Source: Vulcanimicrobiota bacterium (GTDB taxonomy: Bacteria > Vulcanimicrobiota > Vulcanimicrobiia > Vulcanimicrobiales > Vulcanimicrobiaceae). From it: 64,000 bases of DNA. Below the pieces are notes generated by a model. It had not been told where the DNA came from. It ran no database searches and saw nothing but the letters and a program-made list of their open reading frames with translations. A program made the position numbers and the translations under genes. The first letter of the stretch is position 1. Each line of letters begins with the position of its first letter. The stretch lies in the NCBI GenBank assembly GCA_013036095.1, contig JAAXCW010000006.1, positions 120,704 to 184,703 of the forward strand. Reading direction: 5' to 3'. Below are positions 8,936-20,516 of the stretch, piece by piece.

Positions 8936-11455
8936 GTGAAACTGCCGCTCGTGGAAAAATCGCGCAGCGAAGAGGTTGTGCTGCTGCGCGCCGTGCTTCC
9001 CGCATCCGCGGAGCCTGCGCTGGTTTCTTACCGCACGCGAACCGGCGCGGTGCTGCGCGTGGCCGGTATGGCCGCGGGCGCTTACGATCGCGAACACCGC
9101 GACGTCGTGGTAAAGGGGAGCGAAGAGCCGCGCGCACTCGAGCTCGAAGTCGAGCTCGAGGCGCTCCCGACCAACGGCTTGCCCTCCGGCCCCGGAATCA
9201 TGTGGTGGCTGCTCAACGCGTTCTCGCACCAAAAGCCGCAGCGCTTTCTGGACGTGACGGCGGCCGCTAATAATGTCATGGTGAGCGCCTCGAATGTCAT
9301 CGTGAGCCCGTCGAACGACCCTGAGCAGCGTTCGCTTAGCGAACGCGAGTCGAAGGGAGAAGCGCTTCCCCTTATCGGCCACTCGCATCTGGATGTGGCA
9401 TGGTTATGGACGTACGCGCAGACCAGACGCAAAGCGGAGCGGACCTTCGCGATCGCTTGCGATCTCCTCAACCGCGATCCCGATTTTCGCTTCGCGCAGA
9501 GCCAGCCGCAGCTCTACCGGTTCGTGGAAGAGAACGATCCGCAGCTCTTCGAGCGGGTCCGTCAAGAAGTGCGCGCGGGACGTTTCGACCCCGGCGTTGC
9601 CGCACTCTGGGTCGAAAGCGATTGTAACATTCCCTCCGGCGAATCGCTGTTGCGCCAGATGCTGTTCGCGCACGAGTATTGCGCGCAGCGTTTGGGCGTG
9701 ACGCCGTCTATCGCATGGCTCCCCGACTCCTTCGGTTTTGCCAACACGCTTCCGCAACTGCTCGCGCACGCCGGCATTCCATTCTTCGCGACAACGAAGC
9801 TGCAGTGGAACGACACAACGCGATTTCCGTACGCGCAATTCGTGTGGCGCGGCCCGGATGGCAGCACCGTGACGAGCGCGCTCATCCAGTCCCATGACGG
9901 CGGCCCGTATCCTTGGCGAGTGAATACTGCTCGCGAGCGGCACGAGCCGCTGGTGCTCGGGTACGGCGATGGCGGCGGCGGCGTCACGGCGAAGATGCTC
10001 GCGCAAGCGTGCGAGATCGGCCGATGGATCCGCCCGCGCGAATGGTTCGAAGGGCTCGCGAATCGCAGCGAGCCGCTTCCGGTCTATTCCGGCGAGCTCT
10101 ACCTCGAGTATCACCGGGGCACCTACACGACGCACCACGACATGAAGTCTCAAAACGCGCTGCTCGAGCGCGCGTTGCTCGAAGCGGAAGAACTCGTTGC
10201 GTGGTGCGAAGCGGTTCGCGCTCCGGCTGCCGCAACCGCGCAGTTCGCGCAGCGGCTTCATGCCGCGTGGGAGATCGTGCTGCGTAATCAGTTTCACGAC
10301 GTGTTGCCGGGCACGGCGATCGGTGACGTCTATCGCGATGCCGAGGAAGAATACGCGCAGGCGCAGGAGCTGGTGGCTAGCGCGATTGCATCCGCCGAGT
10401 CGATGTTGCCGCGCACGGGCGCGCATAGCGCCGCCAAACGCTGCTCGCCGCGCGCCGACGGCGCGGCGTTCTCGTTCGACAACGGCCTGCTGCACGCGCG
10501 CGTCGGCGGCGACGGCGTCATCACGGAACTGGCCGCCGCCGGCGGCCGCAGCGTTGCAATTGAAGCCAACGTGCTCGCGCTTTACCGGGACCGCCCGCGA
10601 GCGTGGGAAGCGTGGAACATCGACGACGGTTATCAGCCGACGCTGCGGCGCATCGCAGCGCGTAATGCGCGCATCTCCGGTGACTCGCTCGAACTCGCGT
10701 ACGATCTCGACGGATCGCCCGGGACGATGCGGATCGAGCTGCGCGACGGCGAACGGTCTCTGCGCGTCGAGCTCGACGTCGATTGGCGCGCGCGCCGGAC
10801 GCTGCTTCGCGTTGAAAACCGTTTTGCCGTGCAAACCGGCGAGGTGACGTACGGTTCGCCGCACGGCACGCTCGTGCGCAGCGCCCTGCGCAATACGCCG
10901 GCGGAGCGCGCGAAGTTCGAAGTTCCCGGCCAGCGTTTTGCCGCCGTGCGCGACGCGCGCGGCGAAGGCGCGGCAATCTTGTCGTTGGACACGTACGGGT
11001 GGAGCGCGCTTTCGCAAGGGTCCGAGATTGCACTCGGACACTCGCTCTTGCGTGGAACGACCTGGCCGGATCCGGAGGCCGACATTGGTTCGCACCGCCT
11101 CGCGTATGCATTTGCGCCGGTTCGCTCGATAAGCATAGGAGCGCTGGAACGCGCCTGGATCCGGTTCGCGCACGAACCGCGCGTGCGGCTCTTTACGAGC
11201 GAAAACCAGAGCGTTTTGGTCGTTGCCTGCAAACCCGCCGAAGATCGCGACGGCGCCATCGTACGCGTGCGTGAATGCGACGGCCAGGCGTGCTCCGCGC
11301 GTTTGCGTTCCGGTGCGCGCGTCGCGGCCGCGCATGCGGTCGACGCGCTCGAACGGCGGATTGAAAATCCCGTCGCAATTGAAAACGAAACGCTGGTCTT
11401 CGACCTGAAAGCGTTCGAGCTGCGATCGCTCAGGGTGCGCTTCGGACATGCGTAG
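8936..11455 (+). CDS. Alpha-mannosidase, glycoside hydrolase family 38
   Basis: This 839-residue protein starts at GTG 8936 (KLPLVEKSRSEE). Family 38 signatures are present. LIGHSHLDVAWLWTYA carries the HxD zinc site, WLPDSFGFANTLPQLLAHAG holds the nucleophilic Asp, and HRGTYTTHHDMKSQNALLER and NQFHDVLPGTAIGDVY follow. The C-terminal half is the usual beta-rich part. It probably hydrolyses alpha-mannosides in the cytoplasm, since no signal peptide is seen. Residues 113-141, just before the catalytic domain, are encoded by a dispersed repeat and look like an insertion. The gene overlaps the HAD gene by 8 bases. Confidence 0.9.
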   Translation: MKLPLVEKSRSEEVVLLRAVLPASAEPALVSYRTRTGAVLRVAGMAAGAYDREHRDVVVKGSEEPRALELEVELEALPTNGLPSGPGIMWWLLNAFSHQKPQRFLDVTAAANNVMVSASNVIVSPSNDPEQRSLSERESKGEALPLIGHSHLDVAWLWTYAQTRRKAERTFAIACDLLNRDPDFRFAQSQPQLYRFVEENDPQLFERVRQEVRAGRFDPGVAALWVESDCNIPSGESLLRQMLFAHEYCAQRLGVTPSIAWLPDSFGFANTLPQLLAHAGIPFFATTKLQWNDTTRFPYAQFVWRGPDGSTVTSALIQSHDGGPYPWRVNTARERHEPLVLGYGDGGGGVTAKMLAQACEIGRWIRPREWFEGLANRSEPLPVYSGELYLEYHRGTYTTHHDMKSQNALLERALLEAEELVAWCEAVRAPAAATAQFAQRLHAAWEIVLRNQFHDVLPGTAIGDVYRDAEEEYAQAQELVASAIASAESMLPRTGAHSAAKRCSPRADGAAFSFDNGLLHARVGGDGVITELAAAGGRSVAIEANVLALYRDRPRAWEAWNIDDGYQPTLRRIAARNARISGDSLELAYDLDGSPGTMRIELRDGERSLRVELDVDWRARRTLLRVENRFAVQTGEVTYGSPHGTLVRSALRNTPAERAKFEVPGQRFAAVRDARGEGAAILSLDTYGWSALSQGSEIALGHSLLRGTTWPDPEADIGSHRLAYAFAPVRSISIGALERAWIRFAHEPRVRLFTSENQSVLVVACKPAEDRDGAIVRVRECDGQACSARLRSGARVAAAHAVDALERRIENPVAIENETLVFDLKAFELRSLRVRFGHA
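9274..9357. repeat. Variable-hairpin repeat inside the mannosidase gene
   Basis: Two partial arms, TGTCATGGTGAGC (9274) and TGTCATCGTGAGC (9295), precede a full unit. CCTGAGCA is followed by a perfect hairpin GCGTTCGC-TTA-GCGAACGC and then GAGTCGAAGGG. The arms match repeats at 18.4 kb and 21.8 kb in this window. The insertion keeps the reading frame and encodes a Ser/Asn/Glu-rich linker. Confidence 0.8.
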
Positions 11456-12170
11456 ACTCGACGCAGTCCTCTTCGATCTCGACGACACGCTGCACGACGA
11501 CACGCTCGCGTTCAGAAGCGCCGCAGAGGAAGTCGCACGCGAAGTCGCAACCGATCACGGCGTCGACGCGCGGGCGCTCAAGGCCGCGTACGTCGCGCAA
11601 GCCGAAGGATTTTGGAAGCAGCTGACAGCGGATCAAGTGCAGCAGCTGCTGCTTACCAAGCTCTCGTCGCTGCGGTCGCGCTTGTGGGCAAGCGCGCTCT
11701 CATCGATCGGACTTGACGATCCGCGTTTAGCCGAACGCAGCGCCGTCAACTACAATCTCTATCGGAAGAAATATTTTGCGCTCTTTCCGGGAGCGCTCGA
11801 TCTGCTGACGCGGCTTCGAGCGGCGGGCAAGAGATTGGGACTGCTGACCAACGGCGTTTCGGAGACGCACAAGGAGAAGATCGCGCTGTTGGAATTGAGC
11901 GAGTGTTTCGACGCGATCTTTCTCGCCGACGAAACGGGGATGGTCAAGCCCGACCCGCGGCTCTTCGCCCACGCCTGCGAAAAGCTCGGAAGGCCGCCCG
12001 CTGCGACGGCGATGGTCGGCGACCGGTACGATCGCGATATTGCGGGCGCGATTGAGGCCGGGCTCTTCACGATCTGGGTGAACGTGCGGAACGAACCGCT
12101 GCCGGCTGGCGCCGCGCCGCCCGACTCCATGGTCTGGTCTATTGCCGAGGTGAGCGCTCTCTTGCCGTGA
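11448..12170 (+). CDS. HAD-superfamily hydrolase (subfamily IA, YjjG/Gph-like)
   Basis: This 240-residue phosphatase-like protein has all four HAD motifs: FDLDDTLHDD near the N-terminus (nucleophile and acid Asp), LLTNGVSETHKEK, KPDPRLF, and MVGDRYDRDIAGAIEAG. The region between motif I and II is a helical cap. Substrate cannot be read from sequence; small phosphorylated metabolites are typical. It overlaps the mannosidase stop by 8 bases, so the two are likely co-transcribed. Confidence 0.88.
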   Translation: MRRLDAVLFDLDDTLHDDTLAFRSAAEEVAREVATDHGVDARALKAAYVAQAEGFWKQLTADQVQQLLLTKLSSLRSRLWASALSSIGLDDPRLAERSAVNYNLYRKKYFALFPGALDLLTRLRAAGKRLGLLTNGVSETHKEKIALLELSECFDAIFLADETGMVKPDPRLFAHACEKLGRPPAATAMVGDRYDRDIAGAIEAGLFTIWVNVRNEPLPAGAAPPDSMVWSIAEVSALLP

Positions 12171-12201
12171 AACCTTAGCCGGATTGAAAAGGTGGGGTTA
12201 T

Positions 12202-12978
12202 ATGCAATCTCCTGAAGGTTTGGGCAATACGTTTGGGCGCTCGTGGGAGCTGCTCTCGAGCAACTGGATCATGCTCGTTCCCGGACTGGTCATCGGCATC
12301 GTGGCCTTCGTCATCGACGTTTTCGTTATCGGAGCCGGTGTCATCGGCGGCGCCGGACTGGGAGCCCTTGGAGCGGGGGGCGCCGGTTTAGGCGCGTTCG
12401 CGATGGCCGGCCTGCTCGCCACAATCATAGGATTGATTGCGACGATTCTGACTATCGCCTATACGACCGGCATGGCGGGTGCTGCCTGGAGTACGGGACG
12501 CGCTACGCTCGACGACGGAGCGGCGGCGTTCCGTAAGGACGGCGGGTCAATCTTGGTTGCGCTCGTTTTGCTCGTGGTGCTCGCGATTGTCGCGGCATTT
12601 CTCTCGGTGATATTGTTCTTCACGTTCGGGCTCCCGCTGTTGTTGTTCGTGTTGTTTTTCTTGTACACGTTCGCCAGCGTGATCGTCGGCGGGCGCTCGG
12701 GAACCGAAGCGTTAGGAGACTCAGCGCGAATTGCTACGCGCAATTTTCTGACAACGTTACTCTTGCTCGTTTTGCTCTGCGTGGTCTTCTTCATTGCCGC
12801 TCTCCTCGATCGGGCATTGATCCACATATGGCTCATTGGTGGCATCGTCGCTATGCTCATCCGGCAGATCGCCGCCGTCTACGCGACGCTGGTCGTCGTC
12901 GGCGAGTATATCAAGCTTTCGACCGCGCCTGCGGTTGTGGCAGCCCCGCCGAGCGCTGGGCCGCCGGCGACGTACTAG
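12202..12978 (+). CDS. Polytopic membrane protein, unknown function
   Basis: The ATG at 12202 follows AGGTGGGG at 12190-12197 and gives 258 residues. A TTG at 12184 is a less likely start. Very hydrophobic, Gly/Ala-rich segments are visible around residues 22-75, 80-110, 125-165 and 180-225, so four to six membrane helices are expected. It resembles the glycerophosphodiesterase-membrane-domain type of integral protein found in many bacteria, but I see no catalytic motif. The tail is alanine- and proline-rich. It lies between a HAD hydrolase gene and uvrA. Confidence 0.7.
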   Translation: MQSPEGLGNTFGRSWELLSSNWIMLVPGLVIGIVAFVIDVFVIGAGVIGGAGLGALGAGGAGLGAFAMAGLLATIIGLIATILTIAYTTGMAGAAWSTGRATLDDGAAAFRKDGGSILVALVLLVVLAIVAAFLSVILFFTFGLPLLLFVLFFLYTFASVIVGGRSGTEALGDSARIATRNFLTTLLLLVLLCVVFFIAALLDRALIHIWLIGGIVAMLIRQIAAVYATLVVVGEYIKLSTAPAVVAAPPSAGPPATY

Positions 12979-12993
12979 GTACGCCTCGCAACG

Positions 12994-12999
12994 TATAAT
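12994..12999 (+). promoter_or_regulatory. Possible -10 element (TATAAT) of uvrA
   Basis: A perfect TATAAT lies 27 bases before the uvrA ATG, in the only gap upstream of that gene. No convincing -35 match stands at the right distance. I see no clear LexA-type palindrome here. Confidence 0.4.
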
Positions 13000-13025
13000 C
13001 CGGGTGGTGTGTTGAAGTAACGAAC

Positions 13026-16000
13026 ATGCCACCCGGTCTCGACTCCATCGTTATCAAGGGCGCGCGCGAGCATAACCTAAAAAATATCGACCTCGCGCTT
13101 CCCAGAAACCAGCTGATCGTCATCACCGGCCTCTCGGGTTCGGGGAAATCTTCCCTTGCCTTCGATACGATCTACGCCGAAGGACAGCGCCGCTACGTCG
13201 AATCGCTCTCGTCGTACGCGCGGCAGTTCTTGGGCCAGATGGAGAAACCGGACGTCGATTATATCGAGGGGCTCTCGCCCGCGATTTCGATCGACCAGAA
13301 GTCGACGTCGCGAAATCCGCGCTCGACCGTCGGAACCGTTACGGAAGTCTACGATTACTTGCGCTTGCTCTTTGCGCGCATCGGATTGCCGCATTGCTAC
13401 AACTGCGGACGCGAGATCAGTTCGCAGACCAGCGAGCAGATCGTCGACTCGATCATGGAGCTGCCCGATGGTTCCAAAATTCAACTGCTTGCGCCGCTCG
13501 TGCGCGGCCGCAAGGGCGAATACGCCAAACTCTTCGAGGAGATAGCCAAAGAGGGTTTCTCGCGCGTGCGCATCGACGGCGAACCCCGCGAGCTGCGCGA
13601 AAAAATCATCCTGGACAAGAAGCGCAAGCACACGATCGAAGTCGTCGTCGATCGTCTGGTGATGAAGCCGGATATCCGCAAACGGCTCACCGATTCGGTC
13701 GAAACGACCGTTCGGCTTTCGACCGGGATCGTTACCGCGTTGGTTGAGGACCCTTCGGCAGAGCCTGCCTTGAGTAACTCGAAGGGCTCAGGGCAAGTTA
13801 AGGCGCGAGAACTCACGTATAGCGAAGCCTTCGCGTGCGTCTACTGCGGGCTCTCGTTTGAAGAGCTGGCGCCGCGGCTCTTTTCGTTCAACTCGCCCTA
13901 CGGCGCGTGCCCGGGCTGCACGGGCTTGGGCGAAAAGATCGAGATCGATCCTTGGCTGGTCATTCCCGATCGCAGCAAGTCGATCGAAAGCGGAGCGATC
14001 GTTCCGTGGAGCAAGTCGCTGGGCAGCGGACGCTTCCCGTCGATGAATCCGTACTATCTGCAGCAGCTCGAGCGCGTTTTGCGGCGTTATCGCGTGAAGA
14101 TGACGACGCCGATCGAGAAGATGCCCGAAGAAGTCGTCGATGTGATCCTCTACGGAACCGACCGCGAGCAGAACTTCGCCTTTGAGTCGCGGGCCGGCAA
14201 AGTCTGGGAATACCGCGCGACATTCGAGGGCGTCGTCAACAATCTGGAGCGGCGCCACAGCGAGACCTCGAGCGATTACGTCAAAGAAGACATCGAGAAA
14301 TATATGTCAGCCTCGGTCTGCCCGCAGTGCAAGGGCGCGCGGCTCAAGCCCGAGGCGCTGGCGGTAACCATCGGCGGCTCGAATATCGATCAGCTCACCC
14401 GGCTGTCGATCGAGCGGTGCGAAAAATTCTTTGCCGAGTTGAAGCCCAGTCCGCGCGAGGAACAGATCGCGCACCAGGTGCTCAAAGAAATTCGCGCGAG
14501 ACTCGGTTTTTTGACGAACGTCGGGTTGAATTACCTGACCCTCGGGCGGTCGGCAACCACGCTTTCGGGCGGCGAGTCGCAGCGCATCCGGCTCGCGACA
14601 CAGATCGGCAGCTCGCTGGTCGGCGTGCTCTATATTTTGGATGAGCCGTCGATCGGGCTGCATCAGCGCGACAACGATCGATTGCTGGCAACGCTCAAGA
14701 CATTGCGCGATCTCGGCAACACGCTGATCATCGTCGAACACGATGAGGATACGATCCGCAATGCCGACGTGGTGGTCGATATTGGACCGGGTGCCGGCGC
14801 CGAAGGCGGCTATGTCTTGAGCGCCGGAACGCTAGACGACGTTATCGCCAACCCGGAATCCGAGACGGGCGCGTATATTTCCGGGCGAAAATTCATTCCG
14901 ATACCGAAGCAGCGTCGCGAGCCGCGATCGTGGCTGCAAGTGCGCAAGGCTAAGGCCAACAATCTGCTCGGTATCGACGTGGACTTGCCGGTCGGCGTGC
15001 TCTCGTGCATCACCGGCGTGAGCGGCAGCGGGAAATCCACGCTCGTGAACGACGTGGTGGTCAAAGCGCTCAACCAGCATCTGCACCATCAGCCGGCGGC
15101 CGGAACATACGGTAACGTCCGCGGCGCCGATATGCTCGACAAACTCGTCGTCATCGACCAATCGCCGATCGGGCGCACGCCGCGTAGTAACCCGGCGACC
15201 TACACCGGCGCGTTCGACCTGGTGCGCGAGCTGTTTTCGATGGTTCCCGAGTCGAAGATGCGCGGCTATATGCCCGGCCGCTTCTCGTTTAACGTCCGCG
15301 GCGGCAGGTGCGAAGCCTGTGAAGGCGATGGCATCATCAAGATCGAGATGCATTTCTTGCCCGATGTCTACGTGCCGTGCGAAGTCTGTAAGGGCAAGCG
15401 CTACAATGCGCAGACCCTCGAGATCAAATATAAAGGAAAGAACGTCAGCGACGTGCTTGAGATGCGCGTCGATGAAGCGTCGGAGTTCTTTTCGGCGATC
15501 CCGCGCATTCACAACAAGCTGCGGACGATTTGCGAAGTCGGGCTCGGCTACATCAAGATGGGACAGCCCGCGACGACGCTCTCGGGAGGGGAAGCTCAGC
15601 GCGTGAAGCTGGCGACGGAACTTGCGCGCCGCTCGACCGGCCGGACGTTCTACGTGCTCGACGAGCCGACGACGGGTTTGCATTTCGCCGACATCCACAA
15701 ACTGCTTGAAGTCTTGGACCGGTTGGTGCAAACCGGAAACACCGTGCTCGTGATCGAGCACAACCTCGACGTCATCAAAACGGCCGACTACATTATCGAT
15801 CTCGGTCCCGAGGGCGGCGATCGCGGCGGCACCGTGGTAGCGGCCGGAACGCCCGAACAGGTCGCGCGCGACAAGCGCTCTTATACCGGCCAATACCTGC
15901 TCCCCGTGCTGAAAGATCAGCGCGCGGTCGGACACCGGCGTCCCGAGGCAAGCGCGATCGAAGCGCTCGAGCGCGAGAACTTGCGTGTCCTCGACGATCT

Positions 16001-16034
16001 GGCGAAGGGTGACAGGGTAGCCGTCGAAGCCTAA
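13026..16034 (+). CDS. uvrA: Excinuclease ABC subunit A
   Basis: UvrA is the damage-sensing ABC ATPase of nucleotide excision repair. At 1002 residues it is somewhat longer than usual. Both ATPase halves are intact: [20 protein letters not shown] with [16 protein letters not shown], and [13 protein letters not shown] with [16 protein letters not shown]. The zinc-finger pairs [17 protein letters not shown] and [10 protein letters not shown] are visible. Residues about 241-259 ([19 protein letters not shown]) are encoded by a dispersed repeat and sit in the signature/interaction region of the first half. The C-terminus carries about 35 extra residues after QYLLPVL. It probably acts with the UvrB encoded upstream. 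Confidence 0.96.
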   Translation: MPPGLDSIVIKGAREHNLKNIDLALPRNQLIVITGLSGSGKSSLAFDTIYAEGQRRYVESLSSYARQFLGQMEKPDVDYIEGLSPAISIDQKSTSRNPRSTVGTVTEVYDYLRLLFARIGLPHCYNCGREISSQTSEQIVDSIMELPDGSKIQLLAPLVRGRKGEYAKLFEEIAKEGFSRVRIDGEPRELREKIILDKKRKHTIEVVVDRLVMKPDIRKRLTDSVETTVRLSTGIVTALVEDPSAEPALSNSKGSGQVKARELTYSEAFACVYCGLSFEELAPRLFSFNSPYGACPGCTGLGEKIEIDPWLVIPDRSKSIESGAIVPWSKSLGSGRFPSMNPYYLQQLERVLRRYRVKMTTPIEKMPEEVVDVILYGTDREQNFAFESRAGKVWEYRATFEGVVNNLERRHSETSSDYVKEDIEKYMSASVCPQCKGARLKPEALAVTIGGSNIDQLTRLSIERCEKFFAELKPSPREEQIAHQVLKEIRARLGFLTNVGLNYLTLGRSATTLSGGESQRIRLATQIGSSLVGVLYILDEPSIGLHQRDNDRLLATLKTLRDLGNTLIIVEHDEDTIRNADVVVDIGPGAGAEGGYVLSAGTLDDVIANPESETGAYISGRKFIPIPKQRREPRSWLQVRKAKANNLLGIDVDLPVGVLSCITGVSGSGKSTLVNDVVVKALNQHLHHQPAAGTYGNVRGADMLDKLVVIDQSPIGRTPRSNPATYTGAFDLVRELFSMVPESKMRGYMPGRFSFNVRGGRCEACEGDGIIKIEMHFLPDVYVPCEVCKGKRYNAQTLEIKYKGKNVSDVLEMRVDEASEFFSAIPRIHNKLRTICEVGLGYIKMGQPATTLSGGEAQRVKLATELARRSTGRTFYVLDEPTTGLHFADIHKLLEVLDRLVQTGNTVLVIEHNLDVIKTADYIIDLGPEGGDRGGTVVAAGTPEQVARDKRSYTGQYLLPVLKDQRAVGHRRPEASAIEALERENLRVLDDLAKGDRVAVEA
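13747..13799. repeat. Dispersed repeat inside uvrA, in frame
   Basis: CCCTTCG at 13751 and CGAAGGG at 13780 form inverted arms around a diverged centre, followed by GCTCAGGGCAAG. This is the same CTTCGA...CTCAGG module seen in ligA and in intergenic copies at 18.4 and 21.8 kb. The reading frame is kept, adding roughly 17 residues. Confidence 0.65.
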
Positions 16035-16037
16035 GGC

Positions 16038-16391
16038 ATGGCGCAATTCACGATCGCGATGCTGGTCTGCGCGGATCTGGAGCGCTCGCGCAATTTCTAT
16101 CGCGACGTTCTCGGATTGACGCTGAAGACCGACGCCGTTCCGGACTGGGTGGACTTCGATCTCGGCGGCGGCGCGCTGCTTGGATTGCATCCGAAGACCG
16201 AGCTGCACGCCGTGCGGCCGGGGTCGCTGCAGATCGGCTTCTCCGTGAAAGACGTGGACCGGTTCATCGAAGAGTGCAGCGGGAAGGGCGTTCCGATCTT
16301 TCAAAGTCCGTGCGATGAGTCGTTCGGTCGTTTTGCGATGATCGGCGATCCGGATGGGTACGCCATCCAGATAATCAGCTTGTCGCGCTAG
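16038..16391 (+). CDS. VOC-family (glyoxalase/bleomycin-resistance fold) protein
   Basis: This 117-residue single-module VOC protein starts with a MLVCADLERSRNFYRDVLGLTL strand-helix unit and ends with MIGDPDGYAIQIISL. That is the usual pattern of two half-domains supplying metal ligands. The possible ligands H-rich segments are modest (GLHPKTELHAV), so the enzymatic role is uncertain. It sits 3 bases after the uvrA stop and 6 bases before ligA, so it is probably in the same transcript. Confidence 0.85.
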   Translation: MAQFTIAMLVCADLERSRNFYRDVLGLTLKTDAVPDWVDFDLGGGALLGLHPKTELHAVRPGSLQIGFSVKDVDRFIEECSGKGVPIFQSPCDESFGRFAMIGDPDGYAIQIISLSR

Positions 16392-18407
<2,016 letters not shown>

Positions 18408-18411
18408 TGTT

Positions 18412-18595
18412 ATGGTGAGCGCCGCACAAAATTTGTCATGGTGAGCGGCGCGCGTAAGCGCGCCAGTCGAACCACGGCCGAGCAGCGCACGAAGTGCGCC
18501 TGACGAGGCCCGGGAAACACAGGCCTCGACTACGCTCGGCCCCCCTTCGACTTCGCATTTCGCTAAACGCGAAATGCTGCGCTCAGGATGACAGC
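18412..18595. repeat. Cluster of variable-hairpin repeats between ligA and nnr
   Basis: This gap between two convergent genes is almost entirely repeat. Arms TGTTATGGTGAGC and TGTCATGGTGAGC are followed by hairpins with different stems: GGCGCGC-GTAA-GCGCGCC, GCGCAC-GAA-GTGCGC, GAGGCC-CGGGAAACACA-GGCCTC, and GCATTTCG-CTAAA-CGCGAAATGC. Arms GTCGAA, CCTTCGAC and CTCAGGATGACA lie between them. The outer arms are constant while each stem sequence is different. No gene is visible here. Confidence 0.85.
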
Positions 18596-18637
18596 TTTTT
18601 GGCTCGCCATGACTCGAATAACGGCGCAGCAATCCCG

Positions 18638-20107
18638 CTAATATATACGAACGAGCTTGCCGCGTGCCGGTTCACGTGGAAGCGCGCTGCCGAGCGCGTC
18701 TGCAACGTCGCGCGCGATCACGCCTACCGGCCGTTGCTCGCCCGCTTTTCTCGCCGCCAGTCCGTGCCAGTATGCGCCCGCGCGCGCGGCGTCGAGAGGC
18801 GAAAGTCCTTGGGAAAGCAGCGTGGCGATCATCCCCGTGAGAACGTCACCCGTTCCCGCCGTTGCGAGCAACGGCGTGCCGGTGGTGTTGATGTGCATGA
18901 CTTTACCGTCGTACACCAGCGTCGCGTCGCCTTTCAGGAGCGTGGTTACCCCGGTGCGATCGACGAATTCGCGCAGCCGATCGATCCGTTCGCCGTTTTT
19001 GATCGTGCCCTTCCCGGAAAGCCGCGCGAACTCGCCTTCATGCGGCGTGAGAACGATACGCTTTCCGCGCAGCTCGTCCAGATGTTTTGCGAAATGAAAA
19101 AGCGCGCTCGCATCCGCAACGATCGGCAGATCGCATCGCTTGACAAAGTCGCGGATGAGGCCGCCGGTGGTATCGTCGAGTCCGAGCCCAGGTCCGAGAC
19201 CGACAGCGCTACACCGCTGGGCCACATCCGCGAGATCGCCGGCGCCGGTCAATTCGACGGCGACTTGCTCGATGAGGTGGGCGCGCAGCGCGGGCAACGC
19301 ATTCTTCGGCGCCGCAACGGTTACGTAACCTGCGCCGGAGCGCGCCGCGCCGAGTGCCGCCAATATCGCCGCGCCCGGAAATTGCTCCGAACCGGCGACG
19401 ATGAGCGGAGCGCCGGCTTTGCGCTTGTCCGAATCGCGCCGTCGCTCTGGTAACAGCTGCAAGAATTCGCCGTCATCGAGTGCCGCGAACTCTGCGGACT
19501 GCGCCGCGATCGCTTTTTCCGATAAGCCGATGTCGGCCAGCCAAAGCTCGCCGGCCAGCGAGCGCGCCGGTTCGAGCAGCAGCCCGATCTTCAATGCGCC
19601 CAGCGTAACGGTGACGTCCGCGTCAACCCCGCCGCTCGGCACGTCGATCGCCAGTACGGCGGCGACGCTTTCGTTCAGAGCACTAACAAGTGCGTCGTAT
19701 TTTTGCGGCAGCGGAAGACGCGCGCCGGTGCCCAGCAATCCGTCCAGCGCGAGCCCGCAGCCTGCGAGTGCCGCGCGCGCTTCGTCGATGGTCTGCGGCA
19801 GTGAGCGCGCGATAACGCCCGCCTCCGACGCGCGTTTCTCCGCGTCGCGTCTTGCCGCGGAAGGTCTTTCCGCAAGGTCCGCATACACGATGCGTTCGTA
19901 AGATGCCGGCAGCAGCGCCAGTGCGGCAAACGCATCTCCGCCGTTATTTCCGCTGCCCGCGAACGCGACGATTCGCGACCCGCGCGCGTGCCGGCGTGCG
20001 ATCTCCCCGATCCGTTCTCCCGCGCTGCGCATCAGCGCTACGTCTCCTCCGCCACTCGATGACGCTGCGTCGATCGCCCGCATTTGCTGCGGCGTGAAGA
20101 CACGCAT
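18638..20107 (-). CDS. nnr: Bifunctional NAD(P)H-hydrate epimerase / ADP-dependent dehydratase
   Basis: The enzyme repairs damaged NAD(P)HX. Residues 1-210 are the epimerase (NnrE/YjeF-N) domain with AFAGSGNNGGDAFAALALL. The rest is the ribokinase-like dehydratase (NnrD) domain with VLTPHEGEFARLSG and the GTGDVLTGMIATLLSQG nucleotide site. At 489 residues it has the usual length of the fused form. Its ATG overlaps the acpS stop by one base (TAATG). Confidence 0.93.
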   Translation of the reverse strand: MRVFTPQQMRAIDAASSSGGGDVALMRSAGERIGEIARRHARGSRIVAFAGSGNNGGDAFAALALLPASYERIVYADLAERPSAARRDAEKRASEAGVIARSLPQTIDEARAALAGCGLALDGLLGTGARLPLPQKYDALVSALNESVAAVLAIDVPSGGVDADVTVTLGALKIGLLLEPARSLAGELWLADIGLSEKAIAAQSAEFAALDDGEFLQLLPERRRDSDKRKAGAPLIVAGSEQFPGAAILAALGAARSGAGYVTVAAPKNALPALRAHLIEQVAVELTGAGDLADVAQRCSAVGLGPGLGLDDTTGGLIRDFVKRCDLPIVADASALFHFAKHLDELRGKRIVLTPHEGEFARLSGKGTIKNGERIDRLREFVDRTGVTTLLKGDATLVYDGKVMHINTTGTPLLATAGTGDVLTGMIATLLSQGLSPLDAARAGAYWHGLAARKAGEQRPVGVIARDVADALGSALPREPARGKLVRIY

Positions 20108-20472
20108 TACGGGCCTTCCAGGATAACGGTGGCGGCGGCCGTCTCATCGGTGTGCGTGATCGACAGATGAATGACGGTGACGCCGCGGCGCTCCGGCAGT
20201 TTCGCAGCTTCGCCGAAAAGCCGGATGGCGGGCTTGCCGCTGCGTTCGTGCGTGACGCCGACGCTCCGCCATGGGATCGCGTGCCCGAACGCTTTGCGCG
20301 TCGCTTCTTTGGCTGCGTAAAATCCCGCGAGACGCTGGGCCGGTTCGCGCTTGCGCAGCGCGTACGCCATCTCTTCGTCCGTGTAGATTTTGCGCGCGAA
20401 CCACGCGAGTTCGGTCTCGTCGAAACGGTAGCGCGCAACCTCGGCCAGGTCGGTCCCGATGCCGACGATCAT
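20107..20472 (-). CDS. acpS: Holo-[acyl-carrier-protein] synthase
   Basis: AcpS transfers 4'-phosphopantetheine from CoA to acyl carrier protein. The ATG at 20472 gives 121 residues starting MIVGIGTDLAEVARYRF, the family N-terminus with the metal-binding Asp. The second signature FYAAKEATRKAFG carries the catalytic Glu and Lys. A longer open frame to 20637 overlaps the archaemetzincin gene and is arginine-rich, so it is not used. It is co-transcribed with nnr, as in many bacteria. Confidence 0.93.
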   Translation of the reverse strand: MIVGIGTDLAEVARYRFDETELAWFARKIYTDEEMAYALRKREPAQRLAGFYAAKEATRKAFGHAIPWRSVGVTHERSGKPAIRLFGEAAKLPERRGVTVIHLSITHTDETAAATVILEGP

Positions 20473-20516
20473 AGCGGGCGTTTTCGCGAAAGCGTCGAAA
20501 GAAACCGCCCCAAGAG

